A stretch of DNA of 64,000 nt from Saprospiraceae bacterium (GCA_028285545.1 JANQPA010000120.1:124001-188000), one strand, 5' to 3'; shown: positions 16,876 to 26,424, counted from the first letter of the stretch. Notes: a model not told the origin generated them from the letters alone. Numbers and translations: made by a program.

Positions 16876-17041
16876 CAAACTATATTCGATTATATAGAAA
16901 TATAAACGATGGATATAGTATAGAAATAAAGCGCAAAATTAAGGAAACAATAAGGGTGGGGGGACGTCTATTATCTTCAACTTATCATAAAATTACGGTT
17001 TCCCACGCTTTGTTCAAAATTTTTATCATATTTATTTTATA

Positions 17042-19039
17042 CTAATACCTGAGGATTTGGTTGATTTTTTCCTTTAATCGGTCTATAGGAAGGAATTGAT
17101 TTTCCAGAGATTTAGCAAAAGGAACAGGTGTGTCCATACTTGCAACTCTAAAAATTGGAGCATCCAAAAACTCAAACAGATGCTCTGATATGTAGGCTGC
17201 TATATCTCCTCCTATTCCTCCAGTCAAGGTGTCTTCATGTAAAACAATTACTTTATTGGTCTTTTTTACACTATTGGCAATGGCCTCATAATCGATTGGG
17301 GCCAGGGTCATCAGGTCAATGATTTCTGCATCTACATTTAGTTCCTGGCTAGTTTGAATAGCCCAGTGAACTCCCATTCCATAAGTTATTATACTCAAGT
17401 CCTTTCCTTCAGTGACAACTTTTGCCTTGCCAATTTCCACTGTGTAATAATCATCAGGAATTTCAGCACTAATACTTCTATATAAAGCTTTATGTTCAAA
17501 GAACAGTATGGGATTTGGGTCTTCAAAACTCGCAAGTAGTAGGCCTTTAGCATCGTAAGGTGTAGATGGATAAACGACCTTGAGCCCCGGAGTATGAACG
17601 AACCAGGCCTCTGTACTTTGTGAGTGATAAGGGCCAGCGCCTACACCAGCCCCTGTAGGCATTCTTACGACTACATCGGCATTTTGTTGCCATCGATAGT
17701 GTAATTTTGCCAGATTGTTAACAATTTGATTAAATCCGCAACTTACAAAGTCCGCAAACTGCATTTCGACCATTGCTTTCCATCCTTTTAGGCTTAATCC
17801 AAGGCCAATTCCCAAGATGGCACTTTCGCAAAGAGGAGTATTGCGAACACGGTCTGAACCAAATTGATTTGAAAATCCATCCGTTATTTTAAAGACGCCT
17901 CCATACTCGGCTATATCCTGCCCCATCAGTACTAACTCAGGGTGTTGTTCCATGGCTAGCCGAAGGCCGTCAGAGATGGCATCTACAAACCGTTTTTCGC
18001 TTTTGGGGCCGCTAGCAGTTTTTTGATTAAAATTATGAGGAGCATAAATGTCCGCTAATTCTTCTTCTTGATTGGCAGTAATCACCTCCTCTTTTTCTAC
18101 TTTTTGGAGAGCCTGATTAATTACTTTTTTGAAATCTTTTTTTGTCTGAAGGATCTCTTCTTCACTAATCAGGTTTTCCTTAATCAAATAATCTTCAAAG
18201 TTTTGTAATGGGTCCTTTAATGCCCAGGCCTCCATTAATTCCTTAGGCACATATTTTGTCCCTGATGCTTCCTCGTGGCCACGCATCCTGAATGTTTTGC
18301 ATTCAATTAGAATGGGTGCCGGATTTTTTCTGATTTGCTCCGCTTTAGCAGTGATGGTTTGATAGACCTCTAGAATATTATTCCCATCAATGATAATAGA
18401 TTCCATGCCATACCCGAGTCCTCTGTCCGCCAAATTCTGGCAGTAATATTGTTCAGAGACTGGAGTTGACAAGCCGTAGCCATTGTTTTCTATGACAAAA
18501 ATGACCGGTAATTGCCAAACAGCAGCTACGTTTAATGCTTCATGGAAATCTCCCTCACTTGTTGCTCCATCTCCTGTAAATGCCAGAGCTACTTTTTGCT
18601 CTTTTTTTAATTTATGAGCCAATGCCACTCCTGAGGCAAGAGATAATTGAGGCCCCAGATGAGAAATCATTCCTATTATACCATATTCAGGGGCACCGAA
18701 ATGGAAAGATCTATCCCGTCCTTTTGTAAAGCCAGAGGCTTTGCCTTGCCACTGAGCAAAAAGCCGTTCCAGGGGAATACCTCGGGTGGTAAATACCCCT
18801 AAATTCCTATGCATTGTAAATAATAACTCATCTTCCTGTAGGGCCATGGTAGCTCCTACCGAAATGGCTTCCTGACCTATACCCGAAAACCACTTGCTTA
18901 CCTTTCCTTGCCGGAGTAGACTCAACATTTTTTCTTCAATTAACCGGGGCTTCAATAGGTTGATATATAATGATTTGAGTACCTCCTTTTTGAGTCCTTT
19001 CTTCTGATATTCTATAGGTTTGGGAGAAGTATCCATCAT
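17042..19039 (-). CDS. Fused E1 alpha/beta 2-oxoacid dehydrogenase (branched-chain type)
   Basis: A 665-residue thiamine diphosphate enzyme with E1 alpha and E1 beta in one chain. The alpha part has the ThDP motif GDGATSEGDFHEALNVA ending in the ENNGYGLSTP stretch. The beta part starts near residue 345 with MGQDIAEYGGVFKITDGFS and includes NTPLCESAILGIGLGLSLKG and the C-terminal TLTGGIGGDIAAYI. Decarboxylation of branched-chain (or pyruvate-like) 2-oxoacids feeds acyl groups to an E2 lipoyl enzyme, which is not in the window. The frame opens at a GTG (19084), but that codon lies upstream of a perfect promoter, so I use the ATG at 19039 (19036 is the alternative). Confidence 0.93.
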   Translation of the reverse strand: MMDTSPKPIEYQKKGLKKEVLKSLYINLLKPRLIEEKMLSLLRQGKVSKWFSGIGQEAISVGATMALQEDELLFTMHRNLGVFTTRGIPLERLFAQWQGKASGFTKGRDRSFHFGAPEYGIIGMISHLGPQLSLASGVALAHKLKKEQKVALAFTGDGATSEGDFHEALNVAAVWQLPVIFVIENNGYGLSTPVSEQYYCQNLADRGLGYGMESIIIDGNNILEVYQTITAKAEQIRKNPAPILIECKTFRMRGHEEASGTKYVPKELMEAWALKDPLQNFEDYLIKENLISEEEILQTKKDFKKVINQALQKVEKEEVITANQEEELADIYAPHNFNQKTASGPKSEKRFVDAISDGLRLAMEQHPELVLMGQDIAEYGGVFKITDGFSNQFGSDRVRNTPLCESAILGIGLGLSLKGWKAMVEMQFADFVSCGFNQIVNNLAKLHYRWQQNADVVVRMPTGAGVGAGPYHSQSTEAWFVHTPGLKVVYPSTPYDAKGLLLASFEDPNPILFFEHKALYRSISAEIPDDYYTVEIGKAKVVTEGKDLSIITYGMGVHWAIQTSQELNVDAEIIDLMTLAPIDYEAIANSVKKTNKVIVLHEDTLTGGIGGDIAAYISEHLFEFLDAPIFRVASMDTPVPFAKSLENQFLPIDRLKEKINQILRY

Positions 19040-19062
19040 AGGTCTTGCAATTTTATTTTGGA

Positions 19063-19093
19063 CAAAGGTAAACCATAAATACACATAAACAAA
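19063..19093 (-). promoter_or_regulatory. Bacteroidota-type promoter of the fused E1 gene
   Basis: On the minus strand, TTTG (19090-19093) is followed after 19 bases by TACCTTTG (19063-19070). This matches the phylum's housekeeping consensus in both boxes and in spacing. The predicted start lies about 17 bases upstream of the ATG at 19039, giving a very short leader and ruling out the upstream GTG. Confidence 0.75.
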
Positions 19094-19368
19094 TACCTTG
19101 ATTTATGGTTAATTTTGGACGGAGTATCTTAGCTAATGATTGCTGGGTTTTGATGTATTAATAAATAATCTTGCATCGTGAAAGACATTAAATATCAATG
19201 ATAATTTTAAGCTTAATTTCAATATTTATCTTAGCATTGACATGAAAGGTATTTTTTTCTGCTCTATAGAATCAAATTACAAATACCTATAATCTCTATT
19301 GCCCCAAAAGGGTAAGCAAGTTAAAACTCATAAATTCCAATCATTGAATTTTATAAAAACCAAAACTT
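19094..19368. other. Divergent intergenic region, E1 and dienelactone hydrolase
   Basis: An AT-rich region between divergent genes. Apart from the E1 promoter at its left edge I see no gene, repeat or clear promoter for the plus-strand hydrolase. Confidence 0.4.
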
Positions 19369-20214
19369 ATGACTAAGAAAATCTTCCTTGCTTTAATTAT
19401 TTTATCCGCGGGCTTATTTGCCTGTAATAATTCACAAAGTAATTCCGAAAATGCGGATGGTGAAGATATGTCCCAATTTGCAGAAGATGAAAATTTTAAA
19501 GAACAGCATGAAACTCCTGAAGAGATCAACTTTGAAGGAAAAGGTGAAAAGATGGAATTTGACACTCCAGATGGGGAAAAAGGAACGGCTTATGCCATTT
19601 TGCCTGAGGGCGGAACCAAAAAATTTCTTTTTGTCATTCATGAATGGTGGGGTTTAAATGACCAGATACGACAAGAAGCAGAACGCCTTTTTGACGAATT
19701 AGATGGGGTAGGAGTAATGGCCCTTGACATGTATGACGGCGAATCAACTGATGATCAAAACAAAGCAGGAGAATTGATGACAGCTGCTTCTCAAAAACAA
19801 GATCGCCTTAAAGCAATTATTCAGGGTGCAATGGATTATGCAGGTGAGGATGCAAAGATCGCCACAATAGGGTGGTGTTTTGGAGGGGGTTGGTCCCTGC
19901 AATCTTCTATAATGGCTGGTGCACAGGGGGCTGGTTGTGTCATTTATTATGGGATGCCGGTACAGGATGCTGAAGCTTTGGCGCCTCTCCAAGCTGACAT
20001 ACTTGGCATTTTTGCCGAAAAAGATGGCTGGATTACTCCAGAGGTAGCTAATAATTTTAAAGCCCTTGCCGAAGGAAGTGGTAAAAATATTGATGTGCAT
20101 ATCTTTGATGCAGACCATGCATTTGCCAATCCAAGTAGTCCTAGATATGTGGAAGAAGCAGCACAAAATGCAAATGCATTGGCGCTTAATTTTTTAAAGG
20201 AAAGATTAAATTAA
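19369..20214 (+). CDS. Dienelactone hydrolase family lipoprotein
   Basis: A 281-residue alpha/beta hydrolase preceded by a lipoprotein signal (lipobox GLFAC, Cys 19) and an acidic, low-complexity linker up to about residue 60. The catalytic triad of the dienelactone hydrolase family is visible: Cys in GWCFGGG (about 170), Asp in AEKDGW (about 219) and His in DADHAF (about 250). The HEWWGLNDQIRQEAERL stretch is the family's oxyanion-hole region. Being a surface or periplasmic lipoprotein is common for Bacteroidota members; the substrate is unknown. A bidirectional terminator follows the stop. Confidence 0.9.
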   Translation: MTKKIFLALIILSAGLFACNNSQSNSENADGEDMSQFAEDENFKEQHETPEEINFEGKGEKMEFDTPDGEKGTAYAILPEGGTKKFLFVIHEWWGLNDQIRQEAERLFDELDGVGVMALDMYDGESTDDQNKAGELMTAASQKQDRLKAIIQGAMDYAGEDAKIATIGWCFGGGWSLQSSIMAGAQGAGCVIYYGMPVQDAEALAPLQADILGIFAEKDGWITPEVANNFKALAEGSGKNIDVHIFDADHAFANPSSPRYVEEAAQNANALALNFLKERLN

Positions 20215-20247
20215 AAAGCAAAGCGGGCCTTGCCCGCTTTGCTTTTT
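20213..20247. terminator. Bidirectional terminator between hydrolase and PBP1A genes
   Basis: A perfect 16-bp stem (20213-20228 with 20232-20247) with a CTT loop. The arms begin and end in five A/T pairs, so a T-run follows the GC-rich part in both directions. It overlaps the stop codons of both convergent genes. Confidence 0.9.
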
Positions 20248-22771
20248 AATTATTTTGTTTTTTGCCAAATAGACGTTTACTCCAATATTCCTTCAATTGT
20301 TTTCTTCTTGCTTCCTCTCTATTGAGCATTCTTTCATTGTATTTCATCATCCGCTCAATATATTCTGTATTGGATTCATTTCTTCTTTGGCGTTTTAAAA
20401 TGATCTGGTTAGGGTCAAAATGAGGCAACAGCTCCCGATATACCCGATCGATAAAACCTGGGTTTTCGTCATAATCCTGGAGGTATTCTACTATGAGAGG
20501 CATTTCTTCCAAATAAGGAGGACAGTCCATCAGATAGAGCATGGTATCAACAGGATTTTCAAATTTGGATCTTTTCCAGGCTTTAAATTCATTTTCTTTT
20601 AAAAGGCGACTCATGAATTGACCAAAGATGGGAAGAGCAGAGTTAGAACCCTGACCTGCACTTAATGTTCTGAAATGCACCTTTGGGGATTCCGCTCCCA
20701 CCCAAACTCCTGCTACAATATCGGGTGTATAGCCTAAAAACCATCCGTCCGACTGATTTTGAGTAGTACCGGTTTTACCTGCAATATCATTATACAAACC
20801 ATATCGATACTTCAAACGAGCAGCAGTACCACTATCTACTACTGATTCCAGCATTTTAGTCATAACGATTGCCTCCTCTTCCGTAATTACCTGTTCAAAT
20901 TCATAGGGATTAGGACGGTCAAAAGAGAGAAGAACTCTGCCATCACTGGTTTCTATTCTGTCAAGGTAATGCAGTTCTGGTTTTTTACCTTCATTGGCGT
21001 AGGTACCATATACCTGAACCATTTCATATAAAGAGGCATCAACAGAACCAAGAGCAATAGCGGGCACAGCGGGTATTTCATTTCTGATCCCCATTTTAGA
21101 AGCAAGGTCTCTGACAGAGTCAATGCCGGCTCTAAGTAAAGTTTCAACGGCAACTACGTTAATGGAATTACTCAATGCACCCTCCATAGAATAAACACCT
21201 CCATACTTTCCATCGGAATTTCTTGGCGACCAATTTTCATACTCCGCATAAGTAATCCTTTCATTATAAGTATATTCACAAGGCATCATCCCATTTCGAA
21301 GGGCTTGAGTGAAAACAATGGGTTTAAAGGTAGAACCCACCTGCCGTTGCGATTTCACGTGATCATACTGAAAATATTTATGGTTAATTCCACCCGCCCA
21401 TGCTCTGACCAAACCAGTTGAGGGTTCTATAGCCAAAAAACCTGCATGTAGTAAGGTCTCGTAATATTTTATAGAATCAAGCGGAGACATTTCTTTTTCT
21501 ACTTCGCCTTCCTCCCAGTCGAATACGCGCATTGTTACTGGTGTGGCAAATACCGAGTCGATTAAACTTTGAGGTGCTCCACTTTCTTTTAATTGTTTAT
21601 ATCGGTTAGATTCAAGTACAGCCTTTTCTATAACTTTATTACTTCCCCAACTAGGACGCTTTCCCCAGTTTTTATAAAATTGCTGCTGAAGTGCAGGCAT
21701 ATGAGTTTGGATGGCTTCTTCAGCATAGCGCTGCATTTTAGCATTAACAGTAGTATATATTTTTAAACCATCCGTATAGAGATTAAAGGGGCGTCCTTCA
21801 GGAGTTTTATAATCTTTTAAGATTTTTTCGAGCTCTAGCCTAAGGTGTTCTCTAAAATAAGTAGCAAGACCTTGATTATTTCCTTCTCTAAAATAGCTTA
21901 ATTCAAGGGGGATTTGTTTTAGAGAATCGAGATTTACATCGTTTAAATATCCATATTTGGACATTTGATTAAGAACGGTATTGCGTCGCTTTTGGGCTCT
22001 GTCTGGATGATTGACAGGATTATAATAAGAGGGACCTTTTAAAATACCAACCAACAGGGCTGATTCTTCTAAGGTCAGTTCATCTAAAGCTTTATCAAAA
22101 AAACGCTGAGCAGCTACTTTTACACCGAAAATATCCCCACCAAAACTTACCGTGTTGAGATACATCCTCAATAGTTCTTCTTTGGTGTAAAGATTTTCAA
22201 GCCTTCGTGCGGTAAATAATTCTTTAATCTTATTGACGGGAATACTTAAAAAGCCATGAGATTTTCTTGGGTAAAGATTTTTTGCCAACTGCTGACTTAA
22301 GGTACTTCCACCTCCACCAGAAGCATCCATTAGAAGAATGGTTCTAAAGAACACTCTAATCCAGGCTCTGAAGTCAATACCACTATGTTTAAAAAAACGG
22401 GCATCTTCAGTTGCAATTAAAGCTTCAATAATATTCGTTGAAATTTCTTCTAAATCCGCATTAATTCGATTTTCAATGAAATACTTACCTAATAATACCT
22501 CGTCTTCTGAATAAACCTCAGAAGCGGTATGGTTGCTGATGTTTCTTAAATCTGAATAGGTAGGAAGTTTGCCAAAGGCCCCAAAATAGACAAAAACAGT
22601 CAAACAAATCACTAAAAATATCATGGATACAAAAGCAATGGCAGCAATTTTCAAGCCTTTAAAAAGTCTAGGGTGTCCCGCTTTGAAATTCTTAAAACGA
22701 TTCCAAGCTTTAGTGCTTAGTTCTCGAATGCGTTGTTTAATCTTATCTATAGTAGGCTGAATTTCAGTCAT
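20246..22771 (-). CDS. Penicillin-binding protein 1A (transglycosylase/transpeptidase)
   Basis: An 841-residue bifunctional peptidoglycan synthase. A cytoplasmic N-terminus and one transmembrane helix (about 43-67) precede the GT51 domain with EDARFFKHSGID (catalytic Glu at about 123) and GGSTLSQQLAKNLYPRKS. The transpeptidase has all three motifs: STFK (about 479), SNSINV (SxN), and KTGTTQNQSDGWFLGY (about 666). The C-terminus is polar and basic and extends about 100 residues past the transpeptidase. A TAACTTTG -7 box lies 33-40 bases upstream of the start. It acts in the periplasm, building glycan strands and cross-links. It is a single-gene unit here. Confidence 0.95.
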   Translation of the reverse strand: MTEIQPTIDKIKQRIRELSTKAWNRFKNFKAGHPRLFKGLKIAAIAFVSMIFLVICLTVFVYFGAFGKLPTYSDLRNISNHTASEVYSEDEVLLGKYFIENRINADLEEISTNIIEALIATEDARFFKHSGIDFRAWIRVFFRTILLMDASGGGGSTLSQQLAKNLYPRKSHGFLSIPVNKIKELFTARRLENLYTKEELLRMYLNTVSFGGDIFGVKVAAQRFFDKALDELTLEESALLVGILKGPSYYNPVNHPDRAQKRRNTVLNQMSKYGYLNDVNLDSLKQIPLELSYFREGNNQGLATYFREHLRLELEKILKDYKTPEGRPFNLYTDGLKIYTTVNAKMQRYAEEAIQTHMPALQQQFYKNWGKRPSWGSNKVIEKAVLESNRYKQLKESGAPQSLIDSVFATPVTMRVFDWEEGEVEKEMSPLDSIKYYETLLHAGFLAIEPSTGLVRAWAGGINHKYFQYDHVKSQRQVGSTFKPIVFTQALRNGMMPCEYTYNERITYAEYENWSPRNSDGKYGGVYSMEGALSNSINVVAVETLLRAGIDSVRDLASKMGIRNEIPAVPAIALGSVDASLYEMVQVYGTYANEGKKPELHYLDRIETSDGRVLLSFDRPNPYEFEQVITEEEAIVMTKMLESVVDSGTAARLKYRYGLYNDIAGKTGTTQNQSDGWFLGYTPDIVAGVWVGAESPKVHFRTLSAGQGSNSALPIFGQFMSRLLKENEFKAWKRSKFENPVDTMLYLMDCPPYLEEMPLIVEYLQDYDENPGFIDRVYRELLPHFDPNQIILKRQRRNESNTEYIERMMKYNERMLNREEARRKQLKEYWSKRLFGKKQNN

Positions 22772-22803
22772 TGTGATTTCATTCTCGTAGGTGAGTAGGT
22801 AGA

Positions 22804-22811
22804 CAAAGTTA
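22804..22811 (-). promoter_or_regulatory. -7 box of the PBP1A gene
   Basis: TAACTTTG on the minus strand is a perfect TAnnTTTG box, placed to give a leader of about 27 bases. The best -33 candidates are at poor spacing (16 or 25 bases). Confidence 0.45.
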
Positions 22812-23055
22812 AATAAACATTTCTGGTCAACAGGATCAAATTACTTATTTAACGTATTTACAAGGCTTTATATTTTTAACAAAATGTTTGGATTAAAAAA
22901 GATAAAAAACAAAAATAGTCATATTTGTTTGGTTTATCAAGTGTATTATACTCCCTTCCCCTAGTTTTGAGATATAATAATTCTTTTGAAAAGCGATTTT
23001 GAAGCTGAGGGAATAATGTTTTGGTACTGTCTGTTGACGGACACTGGTCAGACTT
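22812..23055. other. Divergent intergenic region, PBP1A and MarR genes
   Basis: AT-rich, no gene seen. It contains one small stem-loop (TGTCTG-TTGA-CGGACA, 23027-23042) shortly before the MarR operator. Two short minus-strand open frames here are in sequence that runs straight across the operator and have no family features. Confidence 0.4.
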
Positions 23056-23081
23056 ATGTTGCAACATGTATGTTGCAACAT
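23056..23081. promoter_or_regulatory. Likely MarR operator (overlapping dyads)
   Basis: Two copies of the palindrome ATGTTGCAACAT (23056-23067 and 23070-23081), 14 bp apart. Together they form the larger dyad TTGCAACATGTATGTTGCAA (23059-23078). The site ends 32 bases before the MarR start codon, which suggests autorepression. Dyads of this size are typical MarR-family operators. Confidence 0.7.
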
Positions 23082-23113
23082 GTATATTGCGGCCTCTTTG
23101 AAAAATTCCCTCT

Positions 23114-23584
23114 ATGAATATTGAGCAAGAGATACAGCAAAAGAAGTTTTATAGTGAATATCACAAACTTCGTGTTAATGTCATTCATTCGGGTAGTTGG
23201 ATGAAAGGAGTTGTGGGAGATTTTTTAAAACCCTTTGATATAACACAAAAGCAATTTAACATTTTAAGAATCCTTCGTGGACAGCCTACTGATGGTCCTG
23301 GATTGGCGATACAGGAAATCAGGGATCGTATGGTTGATAAGATGTCGGATACTTCTCGTCTTGTAGACAGGTTAATAGCAAAAGATTTGATTATTAAAAA
23401 ACCTTGTGAAGAGGACAAAAGACATCAACGAGCCAAAATTTCGAGAAAAGGGAGGCTATTACTTAGCCAAATAGATGAAGTTATTTTAAGCTTGGATGCC
23501 CCTTTACAAGGCTTAAATCTGGAGGAAGCAAAGATGCTGAATCGTCTTTTAGATAAAATGAGAGAGTATAGTGCAAGGTCTTAG
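23114..23584 (+). CDS. MarR family transcriptional regulator
   Basis: A 156-residue winged-helix regulator. The N-terminal dimerisation helices, the helix-turn-helix (DITQKQFNILRILRG then LAIQEIRDRMVDKMSDTSRLVDRL, in part) and the wing (KKPCEEDKRHQRAKISRKGRLLL) are all visible, including the family's D-x-R-x-x-x-V pattern. The tandem palindrome just upstream suggests that it binds its own promoter. The only gene downstream on the same strand is a lipoprotein 64 bases away, which may be its regulon partner. The inducing ligand is unknown; MarR proteins commonly sense phenolics, oxidants or lipids. Confidence 0.92.
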   Translation: MNIEQEIQQKKFYSEYHKLRVNVIHSGSWMKGVVGDFLKPFDITQKQFNILRILRGQPTDGPGLAIQEIRDRMVDKMSDTSRLVDRLIAKDLIIKKPCEEDKRHQRAKISRKGRLLLSQIDEVILSLDAPLQGLNLEEAKMLNRLLDKMREYSARS

Positions 23585-23648
23585 GAAAAATGACATCTAA
23601 ATAAATTGTATATAAAATCCATATTGATAAATAACCACTTGTAGAAAA

Positions 23649-24470
23649 ATGAAATTACCAATCTTTATCTTTTTTGTTGTCCTTGTCTTTGGCGCGCTCT
23701 CCTGTGATAGTCAGGATGAGTACAGTTCTGAGACGGAGGAAGCAACTCTTGTAAGTGAAGTGTTTCCTGAGACCAGCACATTGCCTATTGTTCAGGATAT
23801 AGAAGAGGCTCACAAGGCCAATCTTTTTCACCAAAAAGAAGCCATTAGTTTTGATATTATTCTATCCTTTAGAGGAAGTGTTCGTTTGAAGGGGACCATT
23901 ACATCAGCTACTAATTCAAGTGGCATCAGGATAGACCGAGAAGATGGTTCTGTCATTGCTTATGATGGACAAAAAGTATGGCTTGCTCCTGCTGATGCGA
24001 GAGTAGGCGGAGCACGGTTCGATATTTTTACCTGGCAATATTTTTTTATGGCTCCTTACAAATTGTCAGACCCTGGTACCAATTGGGAGGAATTAGAAGA
24101 TAAGATCATCGATGGAGAGTCCCACTCAGCTGCTAAATTGACTTTTGATGTTGGTACTGGTGATGCCCCGGATGACTGGTATATTGCTTTTAAAAATAAA
24201 AATTCTAAGCTCCTGGATGCCTTGGCTTATATAGTGACATTCCGAGCTAGTCGCGAAGAAGCTGAAGAGGAACCTCATGCGATCAGCTATCATAATTATC
24301 AAGAAGTAGAGGGTGTTCCCATTGCCACTGAGTGGAAATTCTGGCTTTGGACAGAAGAAAGAGGGCTTTTTGATCAATTAGGTGAGGCTACAATTAGTAA
24401 TGTGAGGTTTGTTGATGTTGAAAATGACACCTTTGCTGCTCCCGTAGATAGCCAAACTGTTAGTAGATAA
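23649..24470 (+). CDS. Lipoprotein of unknown function downstream of MarR
   Basis: A 273-residue protein with a lipoprotein signal (lipobox GALSC, Cys 19) and an acidic linker. The body is beta-rich, with repeated strand patterns (SFDIILSFRGSVRLKGTITS; GSVIAYDGQKVWLAPAD) and a C-terminal DVENDTFAAPVDSQ. The layout recalls LolA/LolB-like or DUF6503-type lipoproteins, but I cannot assign the family with confidence. It sits 64 bases after the MarR gene and is followed by a hairpin shared with mnmG, so the two plus-strand genes form a small unit. Confidence 0.72.
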   Translation: MKLPIFIFFVVLVFGALSCDSQDEYSSETEEATLVSEVFPETSTLPIVQDIEEAHKANLFHQKEAISFDIILSFRGSVRLKGTITSATNSSGIRIDREDGSVIAYDGQKVWLAPADARVGGARFDIFTWQYFFMAPYKLSDPGTNWEELEDKIIDGESHSAAKLTFDVGTGDAPDDWYIAFKNKNSKLLDALAYIVTFRASREEAEEEPHAISYHNYQEVEGVPIATEWKFWLWTEERGLFDQLGEATISNVRFVDVENDTFAAPVDSQTVSR

Positions 24471-24482
24471 AGATAATAAGAG

Positions 24483-24517
24483 AGAGCTGCAGGTAGACAG
24501 CGGCCACCTGCAGCTCT
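24483..24517. terminator. Stem-loop between lipoprotein and mnmG 3' ends
   Basis: A perfect 12-bp stem (24483-24494 with 24506-24517) with an 11-base loop in the gap between convergent genes. T-richness after the stem is better in the minus direction (CTCTTATTATC) than in the plus direction, so it mainly suits mnmG. Confidence 0.6.
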
Positions 24518-24523
24518 AAAAAA

Positions 24524-26389
24524 TTATCTGCCCATATGGACCAATAAGACAGAAATATCAGCTGGAGAAATACCACTAATCCGACTTGCCTGTCCAATGG
24601 TTCTTGGTTTTAAAGTTGTCAGTTTTTCTCTGGCTTCGGCGGAAAGAGACACTAATTGGTGATAGTCGAAATTATCATGCAGACGGACTTCTTCTAGTCT
24701 GTTCATTTTCTCCACCATTTCTTGCTCTTTTTTAATATACCCTTCATATTTCATGTTAATCTCCGCCAAATCGATAAATTCCTTTGGGTAGGAGCCAAGG
24801 AACTGCTCTACTTCGGGAAGTACTTTACTAAGAGATTCGATGTCTATCTGAGGACGCAATAATACTCCGTGTAGCTTTACTTTTTGCTTTAAAGGAGCAC
24901 TACCATATTTTTCCAAATAGGCATTTAATTGATCAGGGCTTACACTGGTATTTCTAAAGAACTTTTCAATTGCCTTTGCTGCTTCAATCTTGGATTCAAC
25001 TTTTGCTAATCTGTCCTCTATTCCTTTTACTCCCAGTTGTTGAGCAAGTGGAGTGAGTCGAATATCCGCATTATCCTGACGCAACAGGATGCGGTATTCC
25101 GCTCTGGAGGTGAACATTCTATAAGGTTCTTTAGTACCCTTGTTCACCAAATCATCAATCAATACGCCTATATAAGCTTCAGATCTTTTTAAAACCAAAG
25201 GCTCTTCTTCATGAATGCCCAAATGTGCATTTATACCTGCTATCATTCCCTGGCAAGCTGCTTCCTCGTATCCTGTTGTGCCATTAATCTGGCCGGCAAA
25301 AAAGAGGTTTTTGACCAATCTTGTTTCCAGGCTTATTTTCAATTGGGTAGGAGGAAAATAATCGTACTCAATAGCATAGCCAGGGCGAAACATTTTGGCA
25401 TTTTCAAAACCACTGATCTTCCTTAGTGCTTTATACTGAACATCCTCGGGAAGAGAAGAGGAAAAGCCATTCACATAAATCTCACAAGTATCTCTTCCTT
25501 CTGGTTCCACAAACAACTGATGCCGATCTCTTTGTGCAAAGCGATCGATTTTATCCTCGATGGAAGGACAATATCGTGGCCCCTGGCCTCTTATACGACC
25601 ATTAAACATTGGAGATCGATCAAAACCAGTTTTTAGGATATCATGGACTTCTTTACTGGTATAGGCGATATGACAGGGGATCTGATTTTGAAGAATAGGG
25701 GTATCAGTATAGGAAAACTTGCCGGGTTGTTCATCTCCAGGTTGAATTTCCATACGGTCCCAATCAAGGCTGCGCCCGTCAATTCGTGGTGGAGTTCCTG
25801 TTTTCATTCTGCCAGACTCAAAGCCGAGTTCAAGCAGTTGTTCGGTAATTCCTTTGGCTGCACGCTCTCCAGCTCTTCCCCCTCCAAATTGCTTTTCACC
25901 AATATGAATTAAGCCATTTAGAAAGGTACCATTGGTCAAAATGACTGCTTTGGCAGGTATTTCTAATCCCATGCCAGTCCTTACACCAACAGCTCTATTG
26001 TCTTTTACCACAATTCCAGTAACCATTTCCTGCCAAAAGTCTACATTAGGATGTGCTTCCAGGAGGTTCCTCCATTTTCTGGCAAAAAGCATTCGATCGC
26101 TTTGTGCTCTTGGACTCCACATGGCCGGCCCTTTCGATTTATTGAGCATGCGGAATTGAACCATGGTATGATCGGTTACAATCCCAGAATAGCCTCCAAG
26201 TGCGTCAATTTCTCTGACAATCTGCCCTTTTGCCACTCCGCCCATGGCCGGATTACAAGACATTTGAGCGATAGTCTGCATATTCATTGTAGCCAGCATA
26301 ACTTTCGACCCCATATTGGCTGCTGCAATGGCTGCTTCGCAACCGGAGTGACCTCCTCCTACTACAATGACATCATATATTGGAAACAT
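24524..26389 (-). CDS. mnmG: tRNA uridine-5-carboxymethylaminomethyl modification enzyme MnmG
   Basis: A 621-residue FAD enzyme that, with MnmE, modifies uridine 34 of certain tRNAs. The N-terminal dinucleotide fold VIVVGGGHSGCEAAIAAANMG (in part) and the family signatures GGVAKGQIVREIDALGG, TGTFLNG-type NGTFLNGLIHIG, GRMKTGTPPRID, and GQINGTTGYEEAACQGMIAG are all seen. The C-terminal helical domain ends with LKPRTIGQASRISGISPADI. The open frame extends 10 codons to a TTG that is part of a -7 box (26417-26424), so I use the ATG at 26389. The expected partner MnmE is not in the window. Confidence 0.97.
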   Translation of the reverse strand: MFPIYDVIVVGGGHSGCEAAIAAANMGSKVMLATMNMQTIAQMSCNPAMGGVAKGQIVREIDALGGYSGIVTDHTMVQFRMLNKSKGPAMWSPRAQSDRMLFARKWRNLLEAHPNVDFWQEMVTGIVVKDNRAVGVRTGMGLEIPAKAVILTNGTFLNGLIHIGEKQFGGGRAGERAAKGITEQLLELGFESGRMKTGTPPRIDGRSLDWDRMEIQPGDEQPGKFSYTDTPILQNQIPCHIAYTSKEVHDILKTGFDRSPMFNGRIRGQGPRYCPSIEDKIDRFAQRDRHQLFVEPEGRDTCEIYVNGFSSSLPEDVQYKALRKISGFENAKMFRPGYAIEYDYFPPTQLKISLETRLVKNLFFAGQINGTTGYEEAACQGMIAGINAHLGIHEEEPLVLKRSEAYIGVLIDDLVNKGTKEPYRMFTSRAEYRILLRQDNADIRLTPLAQQLGVKGIEDRLAKVESKIEAAKAIEKFFRNTSVSPDQLNAYLEKYGSAPLKQKVKLHGVLLRPQIDIESLSKVLPEVEQFLGSYPKEFIDLAEINMKYEGYIKKEQEMVEKMNRLEEVRLHDNFDYHQLVSLSAEAREKLTTLKPRTIGQASRISGISPADISVLLVHMGR

Positions 26390-26416
26390 TACTTTCTTTA
26401 TTTTTGAATGAGAACG

Positions 26417-26424
26417 CAAATATA
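26417..26424 (-). promoter_or_regulatory. -7 box of mnmG
   Basis: TATATTTG on the minus strand matches TAnnTTTG and places the transcript start about 20 bases before the ATG at 26389. The -33 region has no clear TTTG. Its final TTG is the false start codon of the longer frame. Confidence 0.5.

Noticed and set aside
17042-19039. Fused E1 alpha/beta as an assembly error
   Set aside because: Fused forms are well known in Bacteroidota, and both halves are complete with a normal linker.
19341-20166. Several open frames on both strands over the dienelactone hydrolase gene
   Set aside because: They are shadows of a gene with a full catalytic triad.
22876-23081. Two minus-strand open frames of about 62 codons
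   Set aside because: They run across the MarR operator, lie in non-coding AT-rich sequence and show no protein-like pattern.
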